A stretch of 64,000 bases of DNA from NCBI RefSeq assembly GCF_900119365.1, contig NZ_FPJO01000011.1, positions 124,001-188,000 of the forward strand. Direction: 5' to 3'. The number at the start of each line of letters is the position of its first letter. The stretch's first letter is position 1. The position numbers were made by a program, and so were the translations under genes. Shown here one piece after another: positions 16,888 to 24,530 of this stretch. The DNA is from Streptomyces atratus. GTDB taxonomy: Bacteria > Actinomycetota > Actinomycetes > Streptomycetales > Streptomycetaceae. The notes under the pieces are model-generated. The model worked only from the letters and a program-made list of their open reading frames with translations. It made no database searches and had not been told where the DNA came from.

Positions 16888-17901
16888 TCAGTGCTTCGCG
16901 GGCAGAAAACCCATCCGGTCGTACGTCAGGGCCAGGGTCTCGGCCGCGACGGCACGGGCCTTCTCCGCGCCCTTGGCCAGGATCGAGTCCAGCGTCTCCG
17001 GGTCGTCCAGGTATTCCTGGGTGCGGGTACGGAACGGTGTGACGAACTCGACCATGACCTCGGCGAGGTCGGTCTTGAGCGCACCGTAGCCCTTGCCCTC
17101 GTACTTCTGCTCCAGATCCGCGATACCGGTCCCGGTGAGTGTCGAGTAGATGCTCAGCAGATTGCTGACGCCGGGCTTCTCCGCGCGGTCGAAGCGGATC
17201 ACCGTGTCGGTGTCGGTGACCGCGCTCTTCACCTTCTTGGCGGTGGCCTTCGGCTCGTCCAGGAGGTTGATCAGGCCCTTCGGGGTCGGCGCCGACTTGC
17301 TCATCTTCGCCGACGGGTCCTGGAGGTCGTAGATCTTCGCCGTCTCCTTGAGGATGTACGGGTCCGGCACGGTGAACGTGTCGCCGTAACTGCCGTTGAA
17401 CCGCTCGGCGAGATTACGGGTCAGCTCCAGGTGCTGGCGCTGGTCCTCACCGACCGGGACCTGGTCGGCCTGGTACAGCAGGATGTCGGCCACCATCAGC
17501 ATCGGGTACGTGAAGAGACCGACCGTGGTGCGGTCGGCGCCCTGCTTGGCGGACTTGTCCTTGAACTGCGTCATGCGCGAGGCCTCGCCGAAACCGGTGA
17601 GGCAGTTCATGATCCAGCCGAGCTGGGCGTGCTCGGGGACATGGCTCTGGACGAAGAGCGTGCAGCGCTCCGGGTCGAGACCGGCGGCGAGGAGCTGGGC
17701 GACGGCGAGCCTGGTGTTCGCGCGCAGCTCCGCGGGGTCCTGCGGGATGGTGATCGCATGCAGGTCCACGACCATGTAGAAGGCGTCGTGGGATTCCTGC
17801 AGCGCCACCCACTGGCGGACCGCGCCGAGGTAATTGCCGAGGTGGAAAGAGCCTGCGGTGGGCTGGATTCCGGAGAGCACACGGGGGCGTTCAGAGGCCA
17901 T
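16888..17901 (-). CDS. trpS: Tryptophanyl-tRNA synthetase
   Basis: The product is 337 residues, a class I synthetase charging tRNA(Trp). The HIGH-equivalent is His20-Leu-Gly-Asn23 within GIQPTAGSFHLGNYLGA, and KMSKS is present near residue 200, preceded by the expected DPSA. ATG 17901 gives the family-typical MASERPRVLSG start; ATG 17910 is an alternative. Neither has a good ribosome site, but a GACAAT box seven bases upstream of 17901 supports a leaderless start. Length is normal, so this is likely a housekeeping enzyme. Streptomycetes may also have an indolmycin-resistant paralogue elsewhere. Confidence 0.95.
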   Translation of the reverse strand: MASERPRVLSGIQPTAGSFHLGNYLGAVRQWVALQESHDAFYMVVDLHAITIPQDPAELRANTRLAVAQLLAAGLDPERCTLFVQSHVPEHAQLGWIMNCLTGFGEASRMTQFKDKSAKQGADRTTVGLFTYPMLMVADILLYQADQVPVGEDQRQHLELTRNLAERFNGSYGDTFTVPDPYILKETAKIYDLQDPSAKMSKSAPTPKGLINLLDEPKATAKKVKSAVTDTDTVIRFDRAEKPGVSNLLSIYSTLTGTGIADLEQKYEGKGYGALKTDLAEVMVEFVTPFRTRTQEYLDDPETLDSILAKGAEKARAVAAETLALTYDRMGFLPAKH

Positions 17902-18041
17902 GGAACTCATTGTCTCAGGTGCGGGCACCGCCCCCCGACCGGCCTGGCGCGCCGGGAAATACAGGTTTCCTCACCACGGATCCGACCGACGATACAAAGT
18001 GGGCACCACCCCGCCCACGCCGCACGACGAACGGAGATCCC

Positions 18042-19244
18042 GTGTCGACCACGGACACCGCCATCGCCTCCGCCGAGGCGCACAGCGCGCACAACTACCA
18101 TCCGCTGCCCGTCGTCGTCGCCACGGCGGACGGAGCCTGGATGACCGATGTCGAGGGCCGCCGCTACCTCGACATGCTCGCCGGCTACTCGGCGCTCAAC
18201 TTCGGTCACGGCAACCGGCGCCTGATCGACGCCGCCAAGGCGCAGCTGGAGCGGGTGACCCTCACCTCCCGCGCCTTCTACCACGACCGGTTCGCCGACT
18301 TCTGTACGCAGCTCGCCGCGTTGTGCGGCATGGAGTCGGTGCTGCCGATGAACACGGGCGCGGAGGCCGTGGAGACCGCGGTGAAGACGGCCCGCAAGTG
18401 GGGCTACCGGGTGAAGGGCGTCCCGGACGGCATGGCGAAGATCATCGTCGCCGCGAACAACTTCCACGGCCGGACGACGACGATCATCAGCTTCTCCACG
18501 GACCCGGAGGCGCGGGAGGACTTCGGCCCGTACACGCCGGGGTTCGAGATCGTGCCGTACGGGGATCTCACGGCGCTCCGGGAGGCGATGACCGAGAACA
18601 CCGTGGCGGTCCTCATGGAGCCGATCCAGGGCGAGGCCGGGGTGCTGGTGCCGCCGCCGGGCTATCTCCCCGGGGTGCGCGCGCTCACGCGCGAGCGGAA
18701 CGTGCTGTTCATCGCGGACGAGATCCAGTCGGGCCTGGGCCGGACCGGCCGGACCTTCGCCTGCGAGCACGAGGGGGTCGTGCCGGACATGTACGTGCTC
18801 GGCAAGGCGCTGGGCGGTGGTGTGGTGCCGGTGTCGGCGGTGGTCTCGTCGCAGAAGGTGCTGGGGGTGTACCGGCCCGGTGAGCACGGTTCGACGTTCG
18901 GCGGCAATCCTCTGGCCTGCGCGGTCGCGCTGGAGGTCATCGCGATGCTCCGCACCGGCGAGTTCCAGCAGCGGGCGGCCGAGCTGGGCGAGCACCTGCA
19001 CCAGGAGCTGGGGCTGATGGTGGGCGGCGCGGTGGAGGAGGTGCGCGGCCGCGGGCTGTGGGCGGGCGTCGACATCGCCCCGGCGCTCGGCACCGGCCGG
19101 GAGATCTCCGAGAAGCTGATGGACCGCGGGGTACTGGTCAAGGACACCCATGGCTCGACCATCCGGATCGCCCCGCCGCTGATGATCAGCAAGGAGGACC
19201 TGGACTGGGGCCTCGAACAGATCCGCGCCGTGCTGCGCGGCTGA
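18042..19244 (+). CDS. rocD: Ornithine aminotransferase
   Basis: The product is 400 residues, a class III PLP aminotransferase converting ornithine and 2-oxoglutarate to glutamate semialdehyde and glutamate. NTGAEAVETAVKTARKWGY, FHGRTTT and ADEIQSGLGRTG match ornithine aminotransferases closely. Lys255 in LGKALGGG should bind PLP. GTG 18042 with ACGGAG upstream is chosen; the longer in-frame ORF to 17910 overlaps the trpS 5' region and looks non-coding. The gene is divergent from trpS, and a strong hairpin follows it. Confidence 0.93.
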   Translation: MSTTDTAIASAEAHSAHNYHPLPVVVATADGAWMTDVEGRRYLDMLAGYSALNFGHGNRRLIDAAKAQLERVTLTSRAFYHDRFADFCTQLAALCGMESVLPMNTGAEAVETAVKTARKWGYRVKGVPDGMAKIIVAANNFHGRTTTIISFSTDPEAREDFGPYTPGFEIVPYGDLTALREAMTENTVAVLMEPIQGEAGVLVPPPGYLPGVRALTRERNVLFIADEIQSGLGRTGRTFACEHEGVVPDMYVLGKALGGGVVPVSAVVSSQKVLGVYRPGEHGSTFGGNPLACAVALEVIAMLRTGEFQQRAAELGEHLHQELGLMVGGAVEEVRGRGLWAGVDIAPALGTGREISEKLMDRGVLVKDTHGSTIRIAPPLMISKEDLDWGLEQIRAVLRG

Positions 19245-19255
19245 CGCCGGCGTCC

Positions 19256-19290
19256 GCCCGCCGGACAGGCCCGGGGCCTGTCCGGCGGGC
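19256..19290 (+). terminator. Hairpin terminator after rocD
   Basis: The two 16-base arms, 19256-19271 and 19275-19290, are perfectly complementary around a three-base loop, starting 12 bases past the rocD stop. It sits just before the -10 box of the next gene. Confidence 0.75.
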
Positions 19291-19298
19291 CGCCCTGG

Positions 19299-19304
19299 CA
19301 GAAT
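19299..19304 (+). promoter_or_regulatory. Likely -10 box for leaderless SUKH mRNA
   Basis: CAGAAT ends seven bases before GTG 19312. The rocD terminator directly upstream isolates this promoter. Confidence 0.35.
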
Positions 19305-19311
19305 CCGCTCC

Positions 19312-20097
19312 GTGAGACCTGACCTGACACAGCTGCGGGACCTGGTCGAGGATTCACCGGGGTTCGGCCGCAGGCGCGCCGCCGCCGTACCGGAGGCACT
19401 GATCCGCGAGGCCGAGTCCCGGGTCGGCCCGCTGCCGCCGTCGTACCGGTGGTGGCTGGCCGAGTACGGCCACGGGCGGGCCGGGAACGCGGACATCGCG
19501 ACGGTGGCGCCCGGCGGATCCGACGACGGCACGGCCGGGTCCGAGGACGACATGTACGAGGCCGTCACCGCCGGGTGGCGGCTGAGCGGCGACCGGCTGT
19601 GCTTCGCCGTCGAGCCGGACTGCGGCGACGACTACCACTTCGCGCTCGACCGGGCCGGGGAGGCCGGGGACGGGGAGTACCCGGTGGTCCACCGTGACGG
19701 TACGGACGGCTGCGAGTACCCGATGGCGGAGTCCTTCGCCGGATTCCTGGCCGTCCGGGCCTCGGAGCTGCGGGGGCTGCGGGACGGGCCCAACCCCGCG
19801 GTCGCCCGGCTGTGGCGGTCGACGCCGGGCGTGCTGCTCGACAACGGCGTCCATGTCTACGGCCCGCACCTCATCCAGGAACGCAACGAGACCTTCGAGG
19901 TGTCCCGGTACGCGCCCGGCTGGGTGCTGGTCGGCGACGACAGCGGGGGCGACGGATTCTTCATGCGCCACCACGGCCGCGACCGTGTCTCCGTCCACCG
20001 GCTCGGACTGGGCGCGATCGGCGGGGACGTGGCGGCGGCCGGGGAACGGGTGACGGACGACCTGCTCGGCTGGCTGCGCGCGGGCGGGACCTCCTGA
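19312..20097 (+). CDS. SMI1/KNR4 (SUKH) family protein
   Basis: The product is 261 residues. The N-terminal half has the SUKH pattern: an acidic start, then AVPEALIREAESRVGPLPPSYRWWLAEYG at about residues 25-53, and later MAESFAGFLAVRASELRGL. The second half (TPGVLLDNGVHVYGP... then GWVLVGDDSGGDGFFMRHHG) looks like another SUKH-like unit, but this is less certain. Bacterial SUKH proteins are frequently immunity proteins against polymorphic or contact-dependent toxins. No toxin gene adjoins this one, so that role is not supported by context. The gene is convergent with the YgiC-like gene across element B. Confidence 0.72.
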   Translation: MRPDLTQLRDLVEDSPGFGRRRAAAVPEALIREAESRVGPLPPSYRWWLAEYGHGRAGNADIATVAPGGSDDGTAGSEDDMYEAVTAGWRLSGDRLCFAVEPDCGDDYHFALDRAGEAGDGEYPVVHRDGTDGCEYPMAESFAGFLAVRASELRGLRDGPNPAVARLWRSTPGVLLDNGVHVYGPHLIQERNETFEVSRYAPGWVLVGDDSGGDGFFMRHHGRDRVSVHRLGLGAIGGDVAAAGERVTDDLLGWLRAGGTS

Positions 20098-20112
20098 GCC
20101 GCGTCCGGCCCC

Positions 20113-20165
20113 AGGCCCTGTCGTCGAACTGCCGTCTGCCGCACGGCAGTTTGACGACAGGGCCT
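20113..20165. repeat. Palindromic element B with 23-base arms
   Basis: The arms 20113-20135 and 20143-20165 pair with a single mismatch around the loop CTGCCGC. The element starts AGGCCCTGTCGTC. It lies between convergent genes, and the stop codon of the minus-strand gene (20164-20166) overlaps the right arm, exactly as for element A. It may work as a bidirectional terminator. The similar outer ends suggest a repeat family. Confidence 0.72.
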
Positions 20166-21345
20166 AGAGAATGACGTGCGGCAGGAAGCGGGCGTACTCG
20201 TCCGTGACCGCGCCCTCCGACTCGCGGATGCCGAGGCCGGCCGCCTCGTCCTCGACGACCCACGCGCCCAGCACCACACGGTTGCCGTCGAAGTCCGGCA
20301 GCGGTGCCAGTTCCTGGTAGCAGCACGGCTCGTCCCGCGGTACCGCCGGGCTTCCCGGCTCGTGGATCGTGACCCCGGCCCCCTCGCGGCCGAGCAGTGG
20401 CTTGGCGGCCCAGCCGGCCGACGCCGCGAGTCCGCGGGGGCCGTCGAGGTAGGAGGCGAGCAGGTTGGGGTGGTTCGGGTAGAGCTCCCAGAGGATCACC
20501 AGCAGCGCCTTGTTGGACAGCAGCATCTTCCAGGCGGGCTCGATCCAGCAGGTCGTACCCGTACCACCGCCGTTGTCGAGGGTGTCGAGCACCTGCGGGC
20601 CGAACCGGTCGGTCGCCAGCCACTCCCACGGATACAGCTTGAAGCAGCTCCGGATGAAGCGGAGCCGCTCGTCGACGAACCGCCCGCTCAGCCGGTCCCA
20701 GCCGATCCGCTCGACGGAGAGCGCCTCCGTCTCGATGCCGGCCTGCGCGGCGGTCTCCCGCAGATAGGCGACCGTCATCAGGTCCTCGCCCAGCTCGTCC
20801 CCGTCGGAGTGCGCGAAGTGCAGCGGTCCGGGCGGCAGCAGGGCGGCTTGCCGCTTCCAGGCCGCGACGAGGCGTTCGTGCAGCGAGTTCCACTGGTCGG
20901 CGCCCGGGAAGCGGTCCTCCATCCAGAACCACTGGGCGCTCGCGGCCTCCACCAGGGAGGTGGGGGTGTCCGCGTTGTACTCCAGCATCTTCGCCGGACC
21001 GGTGCCGTCGTAGCACAGGTCGAACCTGCCGTAGAGCGAGGGCAGTTCGTCACGGCGCCGCCAGGACTGGGCGATCAGCGCGGCCAGCCGCCGGTCGGTG
21101 ATGCCGAGTTCGGCGAAGCGGTCCCGCTCCACGATGTGCGCGGCCGCGGCCAGGCACATGGTGTGCAGTTCCTCGACGACGTCCTCCAGTGCCTCGACCT
21201 CGGGCAGCGAGAAGACGTAGTAGGCGCTCTCGTCCCAGTACGGGCGCAGCGATCCGTCCGGGTAGCGGGTGAGCGGGAAGACGATCCCCTGCTCCTCCAC
21301 CGTCTGCTGCCAGCCCTCGCGCGGCTGCGTGGTGCGGCGTTCCAT
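20164..21345 (-). CDS. YgiC-like glutathionylspermidine synthase family (ATP-grasp) protein
   Basis: The product is 393 residues. REGWQQTVEEQGIVFPL, WDESAYYVFS, GRFDLCYDGTGPAKMLEYNADTPTSLVEAA and the late PLLGREGAGVTI segment are hallmarks of the glutathionylspermidine synthase-like ATP-grasp family (E. coli YgiC). Such proteins lack the amidase domain of true GspS. They are predicted ligases acting on a peptide or polyamine, with no defined substrate. ATG 21345 is chosen; the upstream ORF extension overlaps the preceding gene. It begins five bases after the stop of a small lipoprotein gene, a pairing that recalls E. coli ygiB-ygiC. Confidence 0.85.
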   Translation of the reverse strand: MERRTTQPREGWQQTVEEQGIVFPLTRYPDGSLRPYWDESAYYVFSLPEVEALEDVVEELHTMCLAAAAHIVERDRFAELGITDRRLAALIAQSWRRRDELPSLYGRFDLCYDGTGPAKMLEYNADTPTSLVEAASAQWFWMEDRFPGADQWNSLHERLVAAWKRQAALLPPGPLHFAHSDGDELGEDLMTVAYLRETAAQAGIETEALSVERIGWDRLSGRFVDERLRFIRSCFKLYPWEWLATDRFGPQVLDTLDNGGGTGTTCWIEPAWKMLLSNKALLVILWELYPNHPNLLASYLDGPRGLAASAGWAAKPLLGREGAGVTIHEPGSPAVPRDEPCCYQELAPLPDFDGNRVVLGAWVVEDEAAGLGIRESEGAVTDEYARFLPHVIL

Positions 21346-21350
21346 GCCGG

Positions 21351-21620
21351 TCAGCCGCCGCCGGTGCCCGAGCAGCCGAAGCCGCCGCGTTCGACCGCGG
21401 ACTTGTCGAAACTGCCGCCTTCCACCTTGCCGTTCTTGCTGCTGCCGCCGTAGTAGTACGAGCCCTTGCCGTTCTTGCACTCGTAGCTCGGCAGCTTGTC
21501 GCGGGTCAGCGGGTCGACGCACCGCTTGTCCGGCTCCGAACCGCAGGAGGTGATCATCGCCGCGAGCACCCCCATGCCACCGAGCACCACGGTGCTCGAC
21601 CTCAGCCTGCGTGTGGCCAT
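21351..21620 (-). CDS. Small lipoprotein, YgiB-like partner
   Basis: The product is 89 residues. A signal with lipobox-like AAMITSC places the mature N-terminal cysteine at about residue 26. The rest is polar and glycine/serine-rich (KGSYYYGGSSKNGKVEGG, ending SGTGGG) with three or four further cysteines. The position immediately upstream of a YgiC-like ligase, and the Gly-rich tail, recall the DUF1190/YgiB lipoprotein of E. coli. I infer the same partnership but cannot show homology by eye. It probably acts at the outer face of the membrane. Confidence 0.75.
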   Translation of the reverse strand: MATRRLRSSTVVLGGMGVLAAMITSCGSEPDKRCVDPLTRDKLPSYECKNGKGSYYYGGSSKNGKVEGGSFDKSAVERGGFGCSGTGGG

Positions 21621-21720
21621 GTTTCCGTCTCCCCCGCCGTACGAATCAAGCCAGTGTGGCCATTCGTCAGATTAGAGGGCCGCCGGGTACGGCAGGAAGC
21701 GGGGGCACCGAACCTCCCCG

Positions 21721-23124
21721 TCAGGGCAGCACCCGGCAGAGGGCGTCCAGCGCGCTCGCCCAGGCGCTGTCGGTAGGTGTTCCGTAGCCGATGACCAGCG
21801 CATCGCGGCCCGGCGCCGCGTCCGGGTGCCGGAAGCGCGAGATCCCCTCCAGCGCCAGCCCCTGCCACGCCGCCGCCCGGAGCACCGACGTCTCGCTGCC
21901 CTCCGGCAGTTCGAGCACGGCGTGCAGCCCGGCCGCTATCCCGCTGATCCGGACGTCGGGGGCCCGCTCCGCCAGTGCCGCGACGAGCTGGTCGCGGCGG
22001 TGCCGGTAGCGCAGCCGCATCGAACGCACATGACGGTCGTACGCACCCGACTCGATGAACTCCGCGAGCGTCAGCTGGTCCAGCGCGCTCGACGACCAGT
22101 CGCTCATCCCCTTGGCCTCGGACACCTCCCCCACCAGCGACTCCGGCAGCACCATCCACCCCAGCCGCAGCCCGGGCGCCAGCGACTTGCTCGTCGTCCC
22201 CAGGTGCACCACGCGCTCGGGGTCCAGGCCCTGGAGCGCGCCGACCGGCTGCCGGTCGTAGCGGAACTCGCCGTCGTAGTCGTCCTCCAGGATCAGCCCA
22301 CCCGTGCCGCGCGCCCAGTCCACGGCCGCGGCCCGCCGGTCGGGGTGGAGCGGCACCCCCGTCGGGAACTGGTGCGCGGGCGTCATCAGGACCGCGCCCA
22401 CGCCGCGCAGACCGGCCAGTTCACCGGTCCTCGCGCCGAATCCGTCGACCGGCAGGCAGGGCAGCCGCAGCCCGGCGTCCGAGAGCAGGTTCCAGTGCAC
22501 GTCCAGTCCGTACGACTCGACGGCCACTTCCCGCACCCGCCGCTTGCGCAGGACCGGCCCCATCAGTTTCAGCGCCTGTACGAAACCGGCGCAGATCATG
22601 ATCCGCTCCGGGTCCGCGTACACCCCGCGGGCCCGTGCCAGATAGTCGGCGAGCACGGTGCGCAGTTCGATACGTCCGCGCGGATCGCCGTAACCGAAAG
22701 CGTCGTTGGGTGCGGCCGTCAGGGCGCGCCGGGAGGCCTTGAGCCAGTCGGCGCGCGGGAAGGTCGAGAGGTCGGGCGAGCCGCCCAGCAGGTTGTGGAC
22801 GGGCCTGGAGCGCACCGCCCGCGCCCGCGTGGTCCTGGTGGCCGGCCGGCGCGGCTCGGCCCGCTGCGCCACCCGGGTGCCCGAGCCCTGCCGGGCGGTG
22901 AGCCAGCCCTCCGCGACCAGTTCCGCGTAGGCGTCGGCGACGGTGTTCCGGGCGATGCCGAGGTCGGCGGCGAGGCCGCGGGACGACGGCAGCCGGGTGC
23001 CGGGCACCAGCCGCCCCGTCCGTACGGCCTCGCGCAGGGCGTCCATGAGCCCGGCCCGGAGCCCCGTCGCACCGGTTGTTTCGAGATGCAGGTCGGCACC
23101 GAAAGTGGCCCATGAATCTGTCAC
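21721..23124 (-). CDS. MocR-type regulator (GntR helix-turn-helix fused to aminotransferase)
   Basis: The product is 467 residues. Residues about 20-88 are a GntR winged helix (LREAVRTGRLVPGTRLPSSRGLAADLGIARNTVADAYAEL). A linker follows, then a fold type I aminotransferase domain (residues 120-467) with the PLP lysine in TTSKSLAPGLRLGW near 315. MocR proteins sense PLP or amines and often control a divergent gene. Here the divergent gene, 47 bases away, encodes an AhpD-like protein. GTG 23124 has no ribosome site, but TATGGT lies eight bases upstream, fitting a leaderless mRNA. A PdxR-type role is possible, though no pdxST genes adjoin. Confidence 0.9.
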   Translation of the reverse strand: MTDSWATFGADLHLETTGATGLRAGLMDALREAVRTGRLVPGTRLPSSRGLAADLGIARNTVADAYAELVAEGWLTARQGSGTRVAQRAEPRRPATRTTRARAVRSRPVHNLLGGSPDLSTFPRADWLKASRRALTAAPNDAFGYGDPRGRIELRTVLADYLARARGVYADPERIMICAGFVQALKLMGPVLRKRRVREVAVESYGLDVHWNLLSDAGLRLPCLPVDGFGARTGELAGLRGVGAVLMTPAHQFPTGVPLHPDRRAAAVDWARGTGGLILEDDYDGEFRYDRQPVGALQGLDPERVVHLGTTSKSLAPGLRLGWMVLPESLVGEVSEAKGMSDWSSSALDQLTLAEFIESGAYDRHVRSMRLRYRHRRDQLVAALAERAPDVRISGIAAGLHAVLELPEGSETSVLRAAAWQGLALEGISRFRHPDAAPGRDALVIGYGTPTDSAWASALDALCRVLP

Positions 23125-23137
23125 AGGAATGGACCAT
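23106..23137. promoter_or_regulatory. Possible MocR direct-repeat operator
   Basis: TGGCCCAT (23106-23113) and TGGACCAT (23130-23137) are near-identical direct repeats 24 bases apart at the divergent promoter. MocR/PdxR proteins generally bind direct repeats. The first copy lies just inside the regulator's coding region. Confidence 0.3.
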
Positions 23138-23158
23138 ACCGGTGCGCCATCCGCCCCG

Positions 23159-23164
23159 TAACGT
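23159..23164 (+). promoter_or_regulatory. Likely -10 box for leaderless ahpD-like mRNA
   Basis: TAACGT ends exactly seven bases before ATG 23172, with no ribosome-binding sequence. Confidence 0.4.
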
Positions 23165-23171
23165 CGTAGCC

Positions 23172-23687
23172 ATGACGACGAACGAACACAGCCACCCGAC
23201 CACCGGCCTCAACCCCGAGCACGCCCCGCGCATGCAGCCCTGGGCCGAGCTCGCCCCCGATGTCTACAAGGCCATGGTCCGGCTGGACGCAGCCTCCCGT
23301 AAGGGCCTCGACCCGGTCCTGGCGGAGCTGGTGAAGATCCGCGCCTCGCAGCTGAACCACTGCGCGTTCTGCCTCGACATGCACACCAAGGACGCGCTCG
23401 CGGCCGGTGAGTCCGTCGAGCGGATCGTCCAGCTCAGCGCGTGGGAGGAGTCGCAGCACTTCTACACGCCCAAGGAGATCGCGGCGATCGAGCTGACCGA
23501 GGCGGTGACGGTGCTGACCGACGGTTTCGTGCCGGACGAGGTGTGGGAGAAGGCAGCGAAGCAGTTCGACGAGACGGAACTCGCCCATCTCGTCGCCGCG
23601 ATCACGACGATCAACGCCTGGAACCGCTTCGCCGTGACCACCCGCATGGTCCCCGGCCACTACAAGCCGGGCGAAATCAAGCACTGA
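23172..23687 (+). CDS. AhpD-like carboxymuconolactone decarboxylase family protein
   Basis: The product is 171 residues. The Cys64-Ala-Phe-Cys67-Leu-Asp-Met-His71 motif within SQLNHCAFCLDMHTKDA is the AhpD-type redox centre used by alkylhydroperoxidase-like proteins. ELVKIRASQ and the helix order match the carboxymuconolactone decarboxylase fold. It may detoxify peroxides through a thiol relay. ATG 23172 is chosen since it follows a good -10 box by seven bases; the ORF extends upstream into the divergent regulator. Control by the adjacent MocR protein is likely from the arrangement. The PEP mutase-family gene follows at 74 bases. Confidence 0.9.
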   Translation: MTTNEHSHPTTGLNPEHAPRMQPWAELAPDVYKAMVRLDAASRKGLDPVLAELVKIRASQLNHCAFCLDMHTKDALAAGESVERIVQLSAWEESQHFYTPKEIAAIELTEAVTVLTDGFVPDEVWEKAAKQFDETELAHLVAAITTINAWNRFAVTTRMVPGHYKPGEIKH

Positions 23688-23761
23688 CCCGATGGGCCGA
23701 CCCCGCAGACCGGCCCGTAATCCGCGCCCCGCCACCGCTCGACACCCCACAGGAGCCCCGC

Positions 23762-24496
23762 GTGACCGCTTCCGTCCTCCGCGCCCTGCACCACGACCGG
23801 ACCCCCGGCGACCCGCTGATCGTCCCCGGCCCGTGGGACGCGGCGAGTGCGCGCGTCTTCGTCGACGCGGGCTTCCCGACGCTCGCCACGCCCAGCGCCG
23901 GGGTCGCGGCCTCACTCGGTTACGAGGACGGGGCGACGCCCGCCGCCGAGATGTTCGCGGCCGTGGCCAGGATCGTGCGCGCCGTCCCGGCCTCCGTGCC
24001 CGTCTCGGCGGACATCGAGGCGGGTTACGGACTGGCGCCGGAGGAACTCGTCGAACGGCTTCTCGACGCCGGAGCCGTCGGCTGCAATCTGGAGGACTCC
24101 GCCGACGGCGCCCTCGTCGACGCCCAGCGGCAGGCGGACCGGCTCGCGGAGGTACGGGCGGTCGCGGGCGACGCGCTCTTCATCAACGCCCGCGTCGACA
24201 CCTACGTCCGCGGTGTCCCCGACGGCACCGACCCGGAGACGGAGACGGTCCGCCGCGCACTGCTGTACGTGGCGGCGGGCGCGGACTGCGTCTATCCGAT
24301 CATGGCCCCGCCCGAGGCGCTGCCCGCCCTGGCCGCCGCCGTCCCGGCCCCGCTCAACACCTTCGCCCGGCCGGACGGACCGCCCCCGCGCCGACTCGGC
24401 GAGCTGGGCGCCACCCGGATCACCTTCGGCCCCGGGCTGCAGCGCCGGGCCATGGCGGCCGTACGCGAGATCGCGGACGAGCTGCGGAAGAGGTAG
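23762..24496 (+). CDS. Isocitrate lyase/PEP mutase superfamily enzyme
   Basis: The product is 244 residues. PGPWDAASARVFVDAGFPTLATPSAGVAASLGY opens the TIM barrel; VSADIEAGYG and AVGCNLEDS carry the acidic Mg2+-binding residues; FINARVDTYVRG follows. This is the phosphonomutase/oxaloacetate-decarboxylase-like branch. The KKCGH loop of true isocitrate lyases is absent, so the reaction cannot be fixed from sequence. Start GTG 23762 follows GGAGCC. It is possibly co-transcribed with the AhpD-like gene and convergent with the radical SAM gene. Confidence 0.83.
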   Translation: MTASVLRALHHDRTPGDPLIVPGPWDAASARVFVDAGFPTLATPSAGVAASLGYEDGATPAAEMFAAVARIVRAVPASVPVSADIEAGYGLAPEELVERLLDAGAVGCNLEDSADGALVDAQRQADRLAEVRAVAGDALFINARVDTYVRGVPDGTDPETETVRRALLYVAAGADCVYPIMAPPEALPALAAAVPAPLNTFARPDGPPPRRLGELGATRITFGPGLQRRAMAAVREIADELRKR

Positions 24497-24530
24497 CCGC
24501 CCCGGCCGGCACGCGGTGGGCGGTACGCGG

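Noticed and set aside
16888..17901. Upstream ATG 17910 or the longer frame to 17928 as the trpS start
   Set aside because: The extra residues do not match the family start, and the -10-like box is correctly spaced for ATG 17901.
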